Positions 18,403 through 26,584 of a DNA stretch of 32,831 nt are shown one piece after another. This DNA is from Deltaproteobacteria bacterium (GTDB lineage: Bacteria > Desulfobacterota > Syntrophobacteria > Syntrophobacterales > Syntrophobacteraceae): the NCBI GenBank assembly GCA_021777755.1, contig JAJYDE010000046.1:1-32831 (forward strand), written 5' to 3'. The notes under the pieces are model-generated. The model had not been told where the DNA came from. It was given only the letters and a program-made list of their open reading frames with translations, and ran no database searches. The position numbers and the translations under genes are program-made. Numbering within the stretch: the first letter of the stretch is position 1; each line of letters starts with the position of its first letter.

Positions 18403-19665
18403 CTACCTCCTGACAACGGATTGGATGGCCTTAAGGGCTGCAGCCGTGCCGTCCTGAACTGATTCGGAAACGTTGATCGGGGTCCTGGTGCAACCAGCGG
18501 CGAAAAACCCCGGGGTCACTTCCTGAGCGGCAATGAAGCCGTAGTCGTCGCGCGAGGCGAAGGCCGGCTGGTGGGAAATGGAAGAGTTTGGCTGCATGCC
18601 TGTTGCGAGCACCGCCATATCGACGTTGATCGTATTGAGGCTGCCGGTTGCGGTGTTTTCGACCCTCAGGACCAGGTTTTGTGTCGCGGCGTCCTGTTCG
18701 ATTTTGGCGACTTTGCCTTTAAAGAAAGTAACGTTTTGGTCCTTTTTGAGATCGGCGTAAAAGGTCTCCAGCCGGTCCATGGCGCGAATATCGATGAAGA
18801 AAATGTATATCTTGGCATCGGGGTACTGGGCGCGCACATAGGTGGCCTGCTTCATGGAGGCCATGCAGCAAATGGACGAACAGAAGGGGAGGTGGTTTTC
18901 GTCGCGGGAGCCGGCACACTGGACGAAGGCGATGGTTTTAGGGGCCTGTGCGTCGGAGGGACGCAGGATCTTGCCGTTGGTCGGGCCGTTTCCGGCCGCA
19001 AGCCGCTCCATCATCACGTTTGTAAGGACGTTTGGATAGGCGCCAAAGCCCAGGGTGTCGAGCCTTTTGGCATCGTAGGGGCTCCAGCCGGTGGCCCAGA
19101 CAACGGCTCCCACTTTGAGTTCGAGGGTCTTGGGCTGCATATCCAGCTCGATTGCGCCGTACTGGCATGCTTCTTTTACGCTTTGACCCTGGGAGCTTTT
19201 GGCCAGCGCCGGGTCTACGACATATCGGAAGGGGAAGGCCATCTCATGGGGCAGGTAGGCGGCCTTGATCTTGTCCATTCCATAGTTGAAGGGATTGTCG
19301 ATCTCCATGGTGCACACTTCGGCGCATTTGCCGCACGTGGTGCACTTTTCATTGACATAACGGGGCTCGATCTTTATGCGTGCGTCCCAGGCGCCTTTTT
19401 GCCCGGAAACCGATTCGACCTCGGCCATCGTCAGGACGTGAATGCGGCTGTTGTTTTTTATTCTGCGGAAATTGATTTCAAGGCCGCAATAGGGGGGGCA
19501 CAGTTTGGGAAAATACTGATGCAGTTGGGCTACCCGGCCTCCCAAGTAAGGATTTTTTTCCACAAGGTAGACCTCGCGGCCCGCTTCTGCTGCTTCGATG
19601 GCGGCTGTAAGCCCGGTCATGCCGCCTCCGACCACCAGAATACTTTGTGTTTCTACGTCAACCAT
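18403..19665 (-). CDS. qmoA: Quinone-interacting membrane-bound oxidoreductase subunit A
   Basis: The 420-residue HdrA-like flavoprotein has an FAD-binding VVGGGMTGLTAAIEAAEAG at residues 11-29, an LCPPYCGLEINF stretch, a CTTCGKCAEVC cluster near residue 115, a CAGSRDENHLPFCSSICC segment near 255-275, and the second FAD motif VLATGMQP. AGGAGG precedes the ATG. It is the first gene of qmoABC. Genes for APS reductase (aprBA), which often stand directly upstream in sulfate reducers, are absent: the next gene is rmuC. Confidence 0.95.
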   Translation of the reverse strand: MVDVETQSILVVGGGMTGLTAAIEAAEAGREVYLVEKNPYLGGRVAQLHQYFPKLCPPYCGLEINFRRIKNNSRIHVLTMAEVESVSGQKGAWDARIKIEPRYVNEKCTTCGKCAEVCTMEIDNPFNYGMDKIKAAYLPHEMAFPFRYVVDPALAKSSQGQSVKEACQYGAIELDMQPKTLELKVGAVVWATGWSPYDAKRLDTLGFGAYPNVLTNVMMERLAAGNGPTNGKILRPSDAQAPKTIAFVQCAGSRDENHLPFCSSICCMASMKQATYVRAQYPDAKIYIFFIDIRAMDRLETFYADLKKDQNVTFFKGKVAKIEQDAATQNLVLRVENTATGSLNTINVDMAVLATGMQPNSSISHQPAFASRDDYGFIAAQEVTPGFFAAGCTRTPINVSESVQDGTAAALKAIQSVVRR

Positions 19666-19691
19666 GCTTATCCTCCTGAGCTGGTTTATGA

Positions 19692-19697
19692 ATTATA
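19692..19697 (-). promoter_or_regulatory. Perfect -10 hexamer close to qmoA
   Basis: The minus strand has TATAAT placed so that RNA would start about 20 bases before the qmoA ATG. No good -35 hexamer stands at 16-18 bases, so activator help would be needed if this is used. Confidence 0.35.
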
Positions 19698-19975
19698 TGG
19701 AACATGTCACACGCGCATTCGGGCGCAATTTCATCCGTGCAACTCCCGCCTCGCCCGCGGGGCAGCGATATATTTGGAACTTTATGCAAACGCCTGTACA
19801 ACCGTGGGAAGTTCCAGGCCACATAGAAATCCGGAATGGACAAGGCCAAGAGGCACCCCGGGGCGCACGACCGTGAAAAGCCTCGATTTTCGGGGCCCGA
19901 CAGTCAGCCAAGTCTTTCATCAGGTGATCGATTTTTTAAAAACCTTAATGAAATTGTCGTCATATCAGCCGACTG

Positions 19976-20004
19976 CCTATATCTCCAAATCGAGCCGATG
20001 TCAA
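19976..20004 (-). promoter_or_regulatory. Sigma-70-like promoter upstream of qmoABC
   Basis: The minus strand carries a perfect TTGACA (19999-20004), a 17-base spacer and TATAGG (19976-19981). It lies just past the rmuC stop and points to qmoA, giving a leader of about 300 bases. Within 19666-20022 I see no reading frame or recognisable riboswitch. Confidence 0.5.
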
Positions 20005-20022
20005 TATTTTCGTTCATTTAAA

Positions 20023-21288
20023 TCAGTCATTCGGGGGGGTGGGGGGCTGGAAATCATCGTCGCCGATGAGCGCCCGGGCTTGGGCCGGTGGCAGTTCGCG
20101 CACGTTGCCAAGTTTTTTTTCGATCGCCCTGGACCTCCTTGCCGCCTCGTCCATGGTGTTTGCGGCCTGGTCCAGTTTTTTGCGGACTGCTTCGAGCACG
20201 GTCGCAAATTTTGCGAATTCGCTTTTGACCGCCCCGAGCAGTCTTTCGATATGGCGCGCGCCCTTCTGGACGGCGAGTGTACGAAAACCCATCTGGAGGC
20301 TGTTCAAAAGTGCGGCGAGGGTGGCCGGTCCCGCGATTATGACCCGGAAATCGCGCTGCAGGCTCTCGATCAGCCAGATCGCGCCGGTCTTCATCCTGAT
20401 GGTCTCGGCATAGAGGCCCTCGGTTGGAAGAAACATGATGGCAAAGTCGGTTGTGGCCGGCGGGTTGAGGTATTTTTCGCCGATAGTTCTTGCGCAGTTG
20501 CGTATCGTGTCGCACAGCTCCTTTGCAGCCTGTTCGGCCGCGGCCCGGTCGCAATTTTCGCGGGCTTCGACGAGCCTTTGGTAGTCGGCGGTCGGAAATT
20601 TCGCATCGATTGGAAGCCAGACCGTGCCGCGGGCGTCCTCATCATCTTTTCCGGGCAGCTTTACGGCAAATTCGACCGCTTCGGCGGAGTCCTTGTTGGT
20701 GCGAACATTCCGATCATATTGTTCCGGGGCGAGGAGTTGTTCGAGAAGCGCTCCCAGTTGGATTTCTCCCCAGGCGCCCCTGGTTTTGACATTGGAGAGC
20801 ACCCGCTTGAGGTCTCCCACCCCCGTGGCCAGAGTCTGCATTTCGCCCAGTCCCTTGTGGACCTGCTCGAGCCTTTCGGAGACCTGTCTGAAGGATTCCC
20901 CCAGCCGTTTTTCCAGCGTTCCCTGGAGTTTTTCATCCACGGTTGCCCGCATGCGGTCGAGTTGCCGCCCGTTTTCCTTCTCAATATCGGCAAGCCTTGC
21001 CTCAACGGTGTTTTCAAAAGACCTCAAGGCGTTTGCGGTTTCCTCCCGGCCCTGGCGCGCGACCAGGGAGGCCTCCTGGCGGTTTCTTGCGATTTCATCG
21101 CGCAGAGCCCGCTCGATTCGCTCCCCGTTTTTGTCCATGGCTTCGAACCGGTCGAGAAGAGATGAAAAGCCTTTGTCGTTGTTTCGAAGCAGGATGAGCA
21201 GGAAGATCGCATTAAGAGCGAGCAACCCGGCGATCACTGCGGGAAGCACCACCTGCAGGAGGCCGGCGCCTTCGGATGGAACCAACAT
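20023..21288 (-). CDS. rmuC: DNA recombination protein RmuC
   Basis: The 421-residue protein has an N-terminal membrane segment (about residues 10-34), a long charged coiled coil (about 45-150), and the RmuC nuclease-like domain: GDLKRVLSNVKTRGAWGEIQL, WLPIDAKFP, FAIMFLPTEGLYAE and an RDFRVIIAGPATLAALLNSL stretch. RmuC is known to limit DNA inversion events in E. coli; the mechanism is not firmly established. A gap of more than 350 bases separates it from qmoA on the same strand. Confidence 0.93.
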   Translation of the reverse strand: MLVPSEGAGLLQVVLPAVIAGLLALNAIFLLILLRNNDKGFSSLLDRFEAMDKNGERIERALRDEIARNRQEASLVARQGREETANALRSFENTVEARLADIEKENGRQLDRMRATVDEKLQGTLEKRLGESFRQVSERLEQVHKGLGEMQTLATGVGDLKRVLSNVKTRGAWGEIQLGALLEQLLAPEQYDRNVRTNKDSAEAVEFAVKLPGKDDEDARGTVWLPIDAKFPTADYQRLVEARENCDRAAAEQAAKELCDTIRNCARTIGEKYLNPPATTDFAIMFLPTEGLYAETIRMKTGAIWLIESLQRDFRVIIAGPATLAALLNSLQMGFRTLAVQKGARHIERLLGAVKSEFAKFATVLEAVRKKLDQAANTMDEAARRSRAIEKKLGNVRELPPAQARALIGDDDFQPPTPPND

Positions 21289-21355
21289 TTGTCACTCCAA
21301 TCTCACGATGAAGATACATTCTCGCGCTAAAAGCCGGAAAAATCCACCACAGAGA

Positions 21356-21372
21356 CGCCCCCCGGGGGGGGC
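21356..21372. other. G/C-only inverted repeat
   Basis: A GCCCCCC arm followed directly by GGGGGGGGC lies between rmuC and the CoA-binding gene, which are divergent. It has no T run and no loop worth the name, so it is not a good terminator. I assign no function. Confidence 0.3.
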
Positions 21373-21468
21373 GATCGAGGAAAATGCGTTGGACTTGCGC
21401 GGGATTTATTGACGGTGTTTGTCGCGCTCACCTTCACGCGATTGCCCCGGGCGCGGGGCTGAAACTCC

Positions 21469-21496
21469 TTGACTCCGGCGGCTATTTGACTATGTT
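21469..21496 (+). promoter_or_regulatory. Sigma-70-like promoter of the CoA-binding protein gene
   Basis: TTGACT, a 16-base spacer and TATGTT match 5 of 6 and 4 of 6 positions. The gene's ATG follows 38 bases after the -10 hexamer. Confidence 0.5.
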
Positions 21497-21534
21497 CAGT
21501 TTTAACGATCACTTTCGAGGAAAGGGAGACCGTA

Positions 21535-21981
21535 ATGAGTCCGGAGTGTAGAGCACAGAATCCAGATACCGCGGAACCGGATGTCAAGGCTTTGCTGGAA
21601 GGGGCGAAGACGATAGCCGTGGTGGGCATTTCGCCGCGAGAGGACGCACCGAGCCACGATGTGGCAAAATACCTGATCGAGCAGGGCTACAGGGTGATCG
21701 GGGTAAACCCTGTCCGAAGCGAAATTTTGGGGGTCAATTGCTACCCGGACCTCAAGTCCATCCCGGAACATGTGGATGTGGTGGATATTTTTCGCCGGGT
21801 TGACGCCATAGCGCCGATCGTCGATGAGGCCATCGAAATCGGGGCGGGCGCGGTATGGATGCAGCTTGGCCTCGAACATGAAGAAGCGGCCCAAAAGGCA
21901 AGACGGGCGGGGTTGTGCGTCGTTATGAACAAGTGCACGAAAATAGAGCACCGCCGTTATTTTGGCCGCCCGACGCTTTGA
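21535..21981 (+). CDS. CoA-binding (Rossmann) domain protein, YccU-like
   Basis: The 148-residue single-domain protein has a nucleotide-binding start (KTIAVVGISPREDAPSHDVAKYL), VIGVNPV as the second strand, and a GAGAVWMQLGLEHEEAAQKA segment followed by VVMNKCTKIEH. It matches the stand-alone relatives of the succinyl-CoA synthetase CoA-binding domain. Function is unknown beyond probable CoA binding. GAGGAAAGGGAG precedes the ATG. It converges with the inositol-phosphate-synthase-like gene, with only 6 bases between the stops. Confidence 0.85.
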   Translation: MSPECRAQNPDTAEPDVKALLEGAKTIAVVGISPREDAPSHDVAKYLIEQGYRVIGVNPVRSEILGVNCYPDLKSIPEHVDVVDIFRRVDAIAPIVDEAIEIGAGAVWMQLGLEHEEAAQKARRAGLCVVMNKCTKIEHRRYFGRPTL

Positions 21982-21987
21982 CGGGGC

Positions 21988-23346
21988 TCAGTCCTGTTGG
22001 GGTTGCCCTTCTTCGCTCATATAATAGTCCAGGCCGAAATGGGTTATCTGTTCTTCGTCCATGAGGTAGCGCAGGGTGTTTTTCAGCTTCATCGACTGGA
22101 TGGACAGATCGTGTTCGGGGTAGAGCCCCTCTTTTACCATCGGGCTTTTAAAATAAAAAGATAGCCATTCCTGGATGCCGCTCATGCCGGCTCTTTGCGC
22201 AAGGTCCATGAAGAGGACCAGGTCCAGAATCAGGGGGGCGGCCAGTATGGAGTCGCGGCAAAGGAAGTTGACCTTGATCTGCATCGGGTAGCCGAGCCAG
22301 CCGAAAATGTCGATGGAGTCCCAGCCTTCCTTGTTGTCTCCTCTCGGGGGATAATAGTTGATGGTCACCTTGTGGTAATAGTTTTTGTAGAGGACGGGAT
22401 AAAGTTGGGGTTGCAAGAGGTATTCGAGCACCGAGAGCTTGCTCTCCTCCTTTGTCTTGAAGGACTCGGCATCGTCGAGGACAAGACCGTCGCGGTTGCC
22501 CAGGATATTGGTGGAATACCAGCCTTCGAGGCCAAGCATGCGCGATTTGAGCCCCGGGGCGAGTATGGTTTTCATAAGAGTCTGCCCGGTCTTGAAGTCT
22601 TTTCCCGTTATGGGCACACCGAGGGAATCGGCCAGTCGGGTCATGGCTGGAAAGTCGATAGTGAGGTTGGGAGCGCCGTTTATGAAAGGAACGCCGCTTT
22701 CCAAGGCTGCCAGGGCGTAGAGCATGCTGGGGGCAATGGCGGGGTCGTTTTCATCGAGAGCCTTTCGCAAGGAATCGATGGACTGGTGGATTGGTCCCGG
22801 TTTGAGATGTATTTCGGTGCTTCCGCACCAGACCATTATGCACCGGTCGAGGCCGTTGCGGGTTTTAAAGTCGGAGATGTCGGCTTTTAGCGCATCGAGT
22901 TTTGCGCGCAGTCCGGGGGCGTTTTTGACATGGCTTCCGTCGAGGTTTTTAACGAAGCGGCGGTCGAAGACGGCTTCCATGGGGGTGATTTCGGAAAGAA
23001 AGCCCCTTATGGACTCGATATGGTCCCGCCTTAGAACGCGCGCGAAAAGGGCGGCCTCCAGGCAATTGGCCTCATAGATGTCCCAGCCGCCAAAGACCAG
23101 GTCGTCCAGGCTTGCGAGGGGCACGAAATCCTTGATCAGCGGGGATCTGCGCTCGTAGCGCTTTCCAAGCCTTATCGTGCCGAGCTGGGTAAGCGAACCC
23201 ACCGGTTCGGCCAGGCCGCGCCTGACAAGTTCGACTCCGGCGATAAAGGTTGTGCTCACCGCACCTCCCATGCCGGCTATGAGGACCCCCAGCTTTCCTT
23301 CGGGCGCTACGATTTGCGCCCCTTTTTTCAAATTGCCCGCTTTCAC
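21988..23346 (-). CDS. Inositol-3-phosphate synthase-like protein
   Basis: The product is about 452 residues from a GTG at 23346, which has GGAGGGG upstream; an open frame extends farther but overlaps the previous gene in antisense frame and looks non-coding. Visible are the glycine-rich NAD loop (VLIAGMGGAVSTTFIAGVEL), CGSTE, GKDFKTGQTLMKT and the NILGNRDGL stretch. These match the myo-inositol-1-phosphate synthase family, which turns glucose-6-phosphate into inositol phosphate. Prokaryotic members often make precursors of inositol lipids or osmolytes. It is read after the methyltransferase gene with a 23-base gap. Confidence 0.85.
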   Translation of the reverse strand: MKAGNLKKGAQIVAPEGKLGVLIAGMGGAVSTTFIAGVELVRRGLAEPVGSLTQLGTIRLGKRYERRSPLIKDFVPLASLDDLVFGGWDIYEANCLEAALFARVLRRDHIESIRGFLSEITPMEAVFDRRFVKNLDGSHVKNAPGLRAKLDALKADISDFKTRNGLDRCIMVWCGSTEIHLKPGPIHQSIDSLRKALDENDPAIAPSMLYALAALESGVPFINGAPNLTIDFPAMTRLADSLGVPITGKDFKTGQTLMKTILAPGLKSRMLGLEGWYSTNILGNRDGLVLDDAESFKTKEESKLSVLEYLLQPQLYPVLYKNYYHKVTINYYPPRGDNKEGWDSIDIFGWLGYPMQIKVNFLCRDSILAAPLILDLVLFMDLAQRAGMSGIQEWLSFYFKSPMVKEGLYPEHDLSIQSMKLKNTLRYLMDEEQITHFGLDYYMSEEGQPQQD

Positions 23347-23369
23347 TGTAGCCCCTCCATGAGAATGAA

Positions 23370-23915
23370 TCAGCAATTCGCGATCGGTCCGGCTTGGTTT
23401 TCGAGATCGAGCAAAGCTCGTTTGATATCCAGCCCGCCCGAGTAGCCGCCAAGCCCGCCGTTTGCGCCAACAACCCTGTGACAGGGAATAAGGATGGGCA
23501 CGGGATTTCGACCGCATGCGCCTCCAACCGCCCTGGCGGCGCCCGTTTTTCCGATTGTGGAGGCGATCTGCCCGTAGGAGCGGCGTTTTGCGAAGGGGAT
23601 CGTCTCGATTTGGCTCCATACGGCACGATCGAAGCCGCTGCCCTTTCGGAGGTCGAGCGGTATTTGGGGAAGCGGCAGCCGGTCTTTGAGGTAGCCGCGG
23701 ATATGGGCCGAGGTGCTCTCAAGAAAATCCGCATCTTCGGCGGGCGAGGGCAAAGCCTCGGGATAGACGCCAAGAACCGCGGAGAGGGCCGTGTCATGGG
23801 AAGGGCGATCGGCCCCCAGAAAAGCCACAAGCGCTATTGCCCCGGCGCTTTGGGCCAGCAGGAGCCAGCCCAGCGGGGTCGCAAAACTTATATAGTCGAG
23901 TTTGATTCTATCCAT
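23370..23915 (-). CDS. ogt: Methylated-DNA--protein-cysteine methyltransferase
   Basis: The 181-residue suicide repair protein removes alkyl groups from O6-alkylguanine. The active-site motif is PCHRVVGANGGLGGYSGG, with the acceptor Cys in PCHRV. RRSYGQIA, the AVGGACGRNPVPILI stretch and the helix-turn-helix context are typical. The N-terminal half is an ordinary ribonuclease-H-like domain without Ada-type zinc cysteines, so Ogt type rather than Ada. Its start overlaps the end of the MBL gene by 8 bases. Confidence 0.9.
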   Translation of the reverse strand: MDRIKLDYISFATPLGWLLLAQSAGAIALVAFLGADRPSHDTALSAVLGVYPEALPSPAEDADFLESTSAHIRGYLKDRLPLPQIPLDLRKGSGFDRAVWSQIETIPFAKRRSYGQIASTIGKTGAARAVGGACGRNPVPILIPCHRVVGANGGLGGYSGGLDIKRALLDLENQAGPIANC

Positions 23916-24555
23916 TCATGTATTCAGCTATATACGGATTGGTTCGGGCCTCGTGGCCGAGTGTCGAACGGGGGCTGTTGCCGTAATCGTGGCCGGGCCA
24001 CACGACGGTTTCCGGCGGAAGTTTTCGGACGAGGTCCTGGAGGGATTTTATCAGTTGTTCGTAAGAGCCTCCGGGGAAATCGGTGCGACCGACCGCTCCG
24101 ACAAAAAGCGTGTCGCCGGTAAACAGGTTGCCGTCGATAAGGATGCAGCAGGCTCCGGGGGTATGGCCGGGGGTATGGATGAATTCCATTTTGAGATTGC
24201 CAAACTGGAGCTGGTCTCCGCCTTTGACCCGCAGGTCGGTCGGGCCTGCGTCCTCGAAGCCCATGCCGCGGGAAAACTCGAGAATTTCGGGGCGCTGAAA
24301 AAAGGAATCGTCTTCGGCATGCATGACGACCTGCGCCCCGGTGGCTTCGCGGATCGGGCGGTTTCCGCACGTGTGGTCGGGATGTCCGTGAGTGTTGACA
24401 ACGTAGCGGAGCTTTACCCCCTTTTGCTTGACGTGTTCGATCAACTCCTTTTCATTGCCGGCGGGATCGATGAGAATGCCTTCCCCTGTCTCCTCGTCAT
24501 AGATCAGATAGCAGAAGACCTGCATGAAACCCACTGGAATTTGCTCAATTTTCAT
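23908..24555 (-). CDS. MBL-fold metal-dependent hydrolase (glyoxalase II-like)
   Basis: The 215-residue protein carries the metal motif THGHPDH near residue 55, HTPGHTPG with a further His, GDTLF with the bridging Asp, and PGHDYGN near the end. This order fits the glyoxalase II/ETHE1-like branch, which hydrolyses thioesters or oxidises persulfides; the size is that of the short bacterial type. The substrate cannot be assigned. It heads a three-gene overlap run with ogt and the inositol-phosphate-synthase-like gene. Confidence 0.85.
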   Translation of the reverse strand: MKIEQIPVGFMQVFCYLIYDEETGEGILIDPAGNEKELIEHVKQKGVKLRYVVNTHGHPDHTCGNRPIREATGAQVVMHAEDDSFFQRPEILEFSRGMGFEDAGPTDLRVKGGDQLQFGNLKMEFIHTPGHTPGACCILIDGNLFTGDTLFVGAVGRTDFPGGSYEQLIKSLQDLVRKLPPETVVWPGHDYGNSPRSTLGHEARTNPYIAEYMNG

Positions 24556-24691
24556 CGACTCCTCCGTCCGCGAAGAAAAAGATTCACGCTTTTACTGTAA
24601 CCATTTCAAGATGGACCAACTCGGTGAAAAAGTCAATCGGGCGAGCCGGCGGGTCGGGCTAAATTTGTCGGCATGAACTCTCCTCGGGATT

Positions 24692-24780
24692 TATAATCGT
24701 AGGAGGCTTAAGAGCATATTGAGGCGCCGGAAGCGGCGGTGTCCGCGGTCGGGTGAAGCGAGGGCTCTCCAAGGGAGCCC
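24692..24780 (+). other. Leader with -10 element and hairpin before the ArsM-like gene
   Basis: TATAAT stands at 24692-24697 without a clear -35. After it, a 6-7 bp hairpin (GGGCTC 24763-24768 with GAGCCC 24775-24780) lies 21 bases before the ATG. There is no T run. The leader is G/C-rich and could fold further; it does not match a riboswitch I know. Confidence 0.35.
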
Positions 24781-24801
24781 GTTTGCAGGGAGACGACAAA
24801 T

Positions 24802-25536
24802 ATGAAGAAACATATCCGGGATTTCTATGAGCGGTTGTATCTTGTCGGAAGCGGGTGTGCGCCGGGCTTGGGGGGTAAACCCCTTGCCCGCGAACTGGGC
24901 TATCCGGACGCCCTGATCGATTTGCTTCCCCCCGAGGTGTGGGAGGATTTCCTGCCGTGCGGTAACGTTATTTCGCGGATCGAGCCCAAGGAAGGCGAGA
25001 GGGTCCTGAACCTCGGGTGCGGGGCGGGGGTGGATTCAATTTTTCTCAAGATGTCCTCTCGCGCCTCCTTTACCGTGGTAAATATCGATACGGCTTTTCC
25101 CGCATTATTGAAGGCGCGGGCAGGGGCACTTCGATCGGGTTTGCAAGGCGGGTTCGAACTGATTTGCGCCGAGGGGGGCGGGCTTCCGTTCGCAGCGGCT
25201 TCTTTCGATTGGATTATTCTTAACGGGGTTTTCAATCTCTTTGCGGACAAAGGCGAGCTGATCGGGGAAATGGGCCGGGTGTTAAAACCGGCGGGAAGAG
25301 TCGCAGGTGCCGATTTATGCCGAAAGGTGACCTTGCCTGACTACTTCAGCGAGGTGCCGGACGCATGGGCGTGGTGCATGAGCGGGGCGGTCCGCGAAGC
25401 GGAACTGATCGAAGCCTTCGAGGCCAGGGGATTTTCGAAGCTTGAACTGAGGGCCGAGGCCATGGACGAATTCTTTGACCGTGCGGTTTTCACGTTCCGC
25501 AAAAACGGCGCCGGTAAACACCCCGCGGATGTCTAG
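24802..25536 (+). CDS. SAM-dependent methyltransferase, arsenite methyltransferase-like
   Basis: The 244-residue class I methyltransferase has motif I VLNLGCGAGVDS near residues 69-80. LPCGNVIS just before it resembles the GCGNP of ArsM. RVLKPAGRV and the WCMSGAV segment, with a Cys, follow as in ArsM. ArsM uses conserved Cys residues to hold As(III). Cysteines are present in the two ArsM-like places, so arsenic or another soft metalloid is a fair guess but not shown. No ars genes are adjacent. Its end overlaps porD on the other strand by 4 bases. Confidence 0.7.
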   Translation: MKKHIRDFYERLYLVGSGCAPGLGGKPLARELGYPDALIDLLPPEVWEDFLPCGNVISRIEPKEGERVLNLGCGAGVDSIFLKMSSRASFTVVNIDTAFPALLKARAGALRSGLQGGFELICAEGGGLPFAAASFDWIILNGVFNLFADKGELIGEMGRVLKPAGRVAGADLCRKVTLPDYFSEVPDAWAWCMSGAVREAELIEAFEARGFSKLELRAEAMDEFFDRAVFTFRKNGAGKHPADV

Positions 25537-25835
25537 CCGCCGTCGTGTTCGTCAACCATGGTGATCGCCCGTGCGGGGCATTCTTCGGCGCAAATACCGC
25601 ATCCCTTGCAGAAATCGTAGTCGATTTCAACGGGGATGGTTTTTGTGACGATCCCCTCGGGGCAGTACATCCAGCAAAGAAAGCAGGATTTTCTTCCCGT
25701 TTTGGAGGGGATGCACTTGGATTTGTCTATTTCCGGGCGGAAGGTTCTCCAATGGCCTGTTTTACCGCCTTCCGCCTTGCACAGTTTGGATCTTGCAACC
25801 GTAAAGGGGTCGCTGTGAGCCTTGCCGAGTTCCAT
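25533..25835 (-). CDS. porD: 2-oxoacid:ferredoxin oxidoreductase delta subunit
   Basis: The 100-residue ferredoxin-like subunit carries two [4Fe-4S] motifs. One has an enlarged first spacing (C-x9-C-x2-C-x3-C, ending SCFLCWMYCPEG). The other is standard (CKGCGICAEECPARAI). The tail and length match PorD of pyruvate- or 2-oxoisovalerate-type enzymes. It is read after the gamma gene with an 18-base gap and AAGGAAG before the ATG. No alpha or beta gene follows; the neighbouring gene is on the other strand. Confidence 0.85.
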   Translation of the reverse strand: MELGKAHSDPFTVARSKLCKAEGGKTGHWRTFRPEIDKSKCIPSKTGRKSCFLCWMYCPEGIVTKTIPVEIDYDFCKGCGICAEECPARAITMVDEHDGG

Positions 25836-25853
25836 GGAATTCTTCCTTAGAAA

Positions 25854-26429
25854 TCAAGTTGGTGAAACAACCGTACCTTGGGATGCGAGCTTGGCCCCCA
25901 GAACGTTTTTTTCGCAGGCTTCTCCCTTGAAGTGTTCTCTGAGTGCCTTTTCGATGTTTGCCATGCTGACAAGTCCGGTGGCGGAGGAGAAACCTCCCAG
26001 GATGGCGGTGTTGAACAAAACGGTTCCGGCGATGATGAGGCCGGCCTCGGAGGCCCAGCGGGTCGCATCGGTCACGGCAACTTGGCGGGAGGAGGGTAAA
26101 TGGAACCGCTCGGGCGCCTTTTTGCTGTTTATTATGACGATTCCCTCGGGCCGCATGCCCGCTGTGACATCGACCACGTCCAGGATGGTTTCGTCCAATA
26201 CGACGACCACGGAGGGCTTCTGGACGAGCGAGAGGGTCCTTACGGGTTCGCGGGCGAACCTGTTGGTGGCGATCACCGGAGCGCCTCTTCTTTCCGCTCC
26301 GAAGAACGGGGCCGCGGTGACGCCCTTATATCCCTCAAGGAAGGCGGCCTGGGCCAGGATCTCGGCGGCTGTCACAGCGCCCTGCCCGCCGCGGCCGTGC
26401 CATCTGACTTCGATGTAATTGTTGTTCAC
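25854..26429 (-). CDS. porG: 2-oxoacid:ferredoxin oxidoreductase gamma subunit
   Basis: The product is 191 residues from a GTG at 26429 with GAGG 8 bases upstream; an ATG at 26459 would give 201 residues but has no ribosome site. IEVRWHGRGGQGAVTAAEILA is the family's opening, followed by PFFGAERRGAPVIA and VVVLDETIL. The gamma chain helps form the CoA-dependent enzyme that makes acyl-CoA, CO2 and reduced ferredoxin or runs in reverse. The catalytic alpha/beta chains with thiamine diphosphate are not in the window. Confidence 0.88.
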   Translation of the reverse strand: MNNNYIEVRWHGRGGQGAVTAAEILAQAAFLEGYKGVTAAPFFGAERRGAPVIATNRFAREPVRTLSLVQKPSVVVVLDETILDVVDVTAGMRPEGIVIINSKKAPERFHLPSSRQVAVTDATRWASEAGLIIAGTVLFNTAILGGFSSATGLVSMANIEKALREHFKGEACEKNVLGAKLASQGTVVSPT

Positions 26430-26543
26430 AACTGCGACCTCATTGATTTGCGGATGCATATATTTTTGTAGAGCCGATTAATAGCTTTTTAACCATTCCG
26501 AGTCAACCGGCTCACGGCTTGTTTTTGTCATGTTCCAATTGAT

Positions 26544-26572
26544 TTGACTCTATTGGGCCGCCGGCGTAAGAT
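26544..26572 (+). promoter_or_regulatory. Sigma-70-like promoter of the thi operon
   Basis: TTGACT (26544-26549), a 17-base spacer and TAAGAT (26567-26572) stand directly ahead of the riboswitch, so RNA would begin near 26579. Confidence 0.65.
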
Positions 26573-26584
26573 TGCTGCAAGCAA

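Noticed and set aside
16376-18457. A 693-codon plus-strand open frame opposite qmoB
   Set aside because: It mirrors qmoB codons and has no recognisable domain or ribosome site.
18571-21165. An 864-codon plus-strand open frame across qmoA and rmuC
   Set aside because: It is antisense to two firmly identified genes, has no family motifs and crosses their intergenic gap; high G+C codon use on the minus strand keeps stops out of it.
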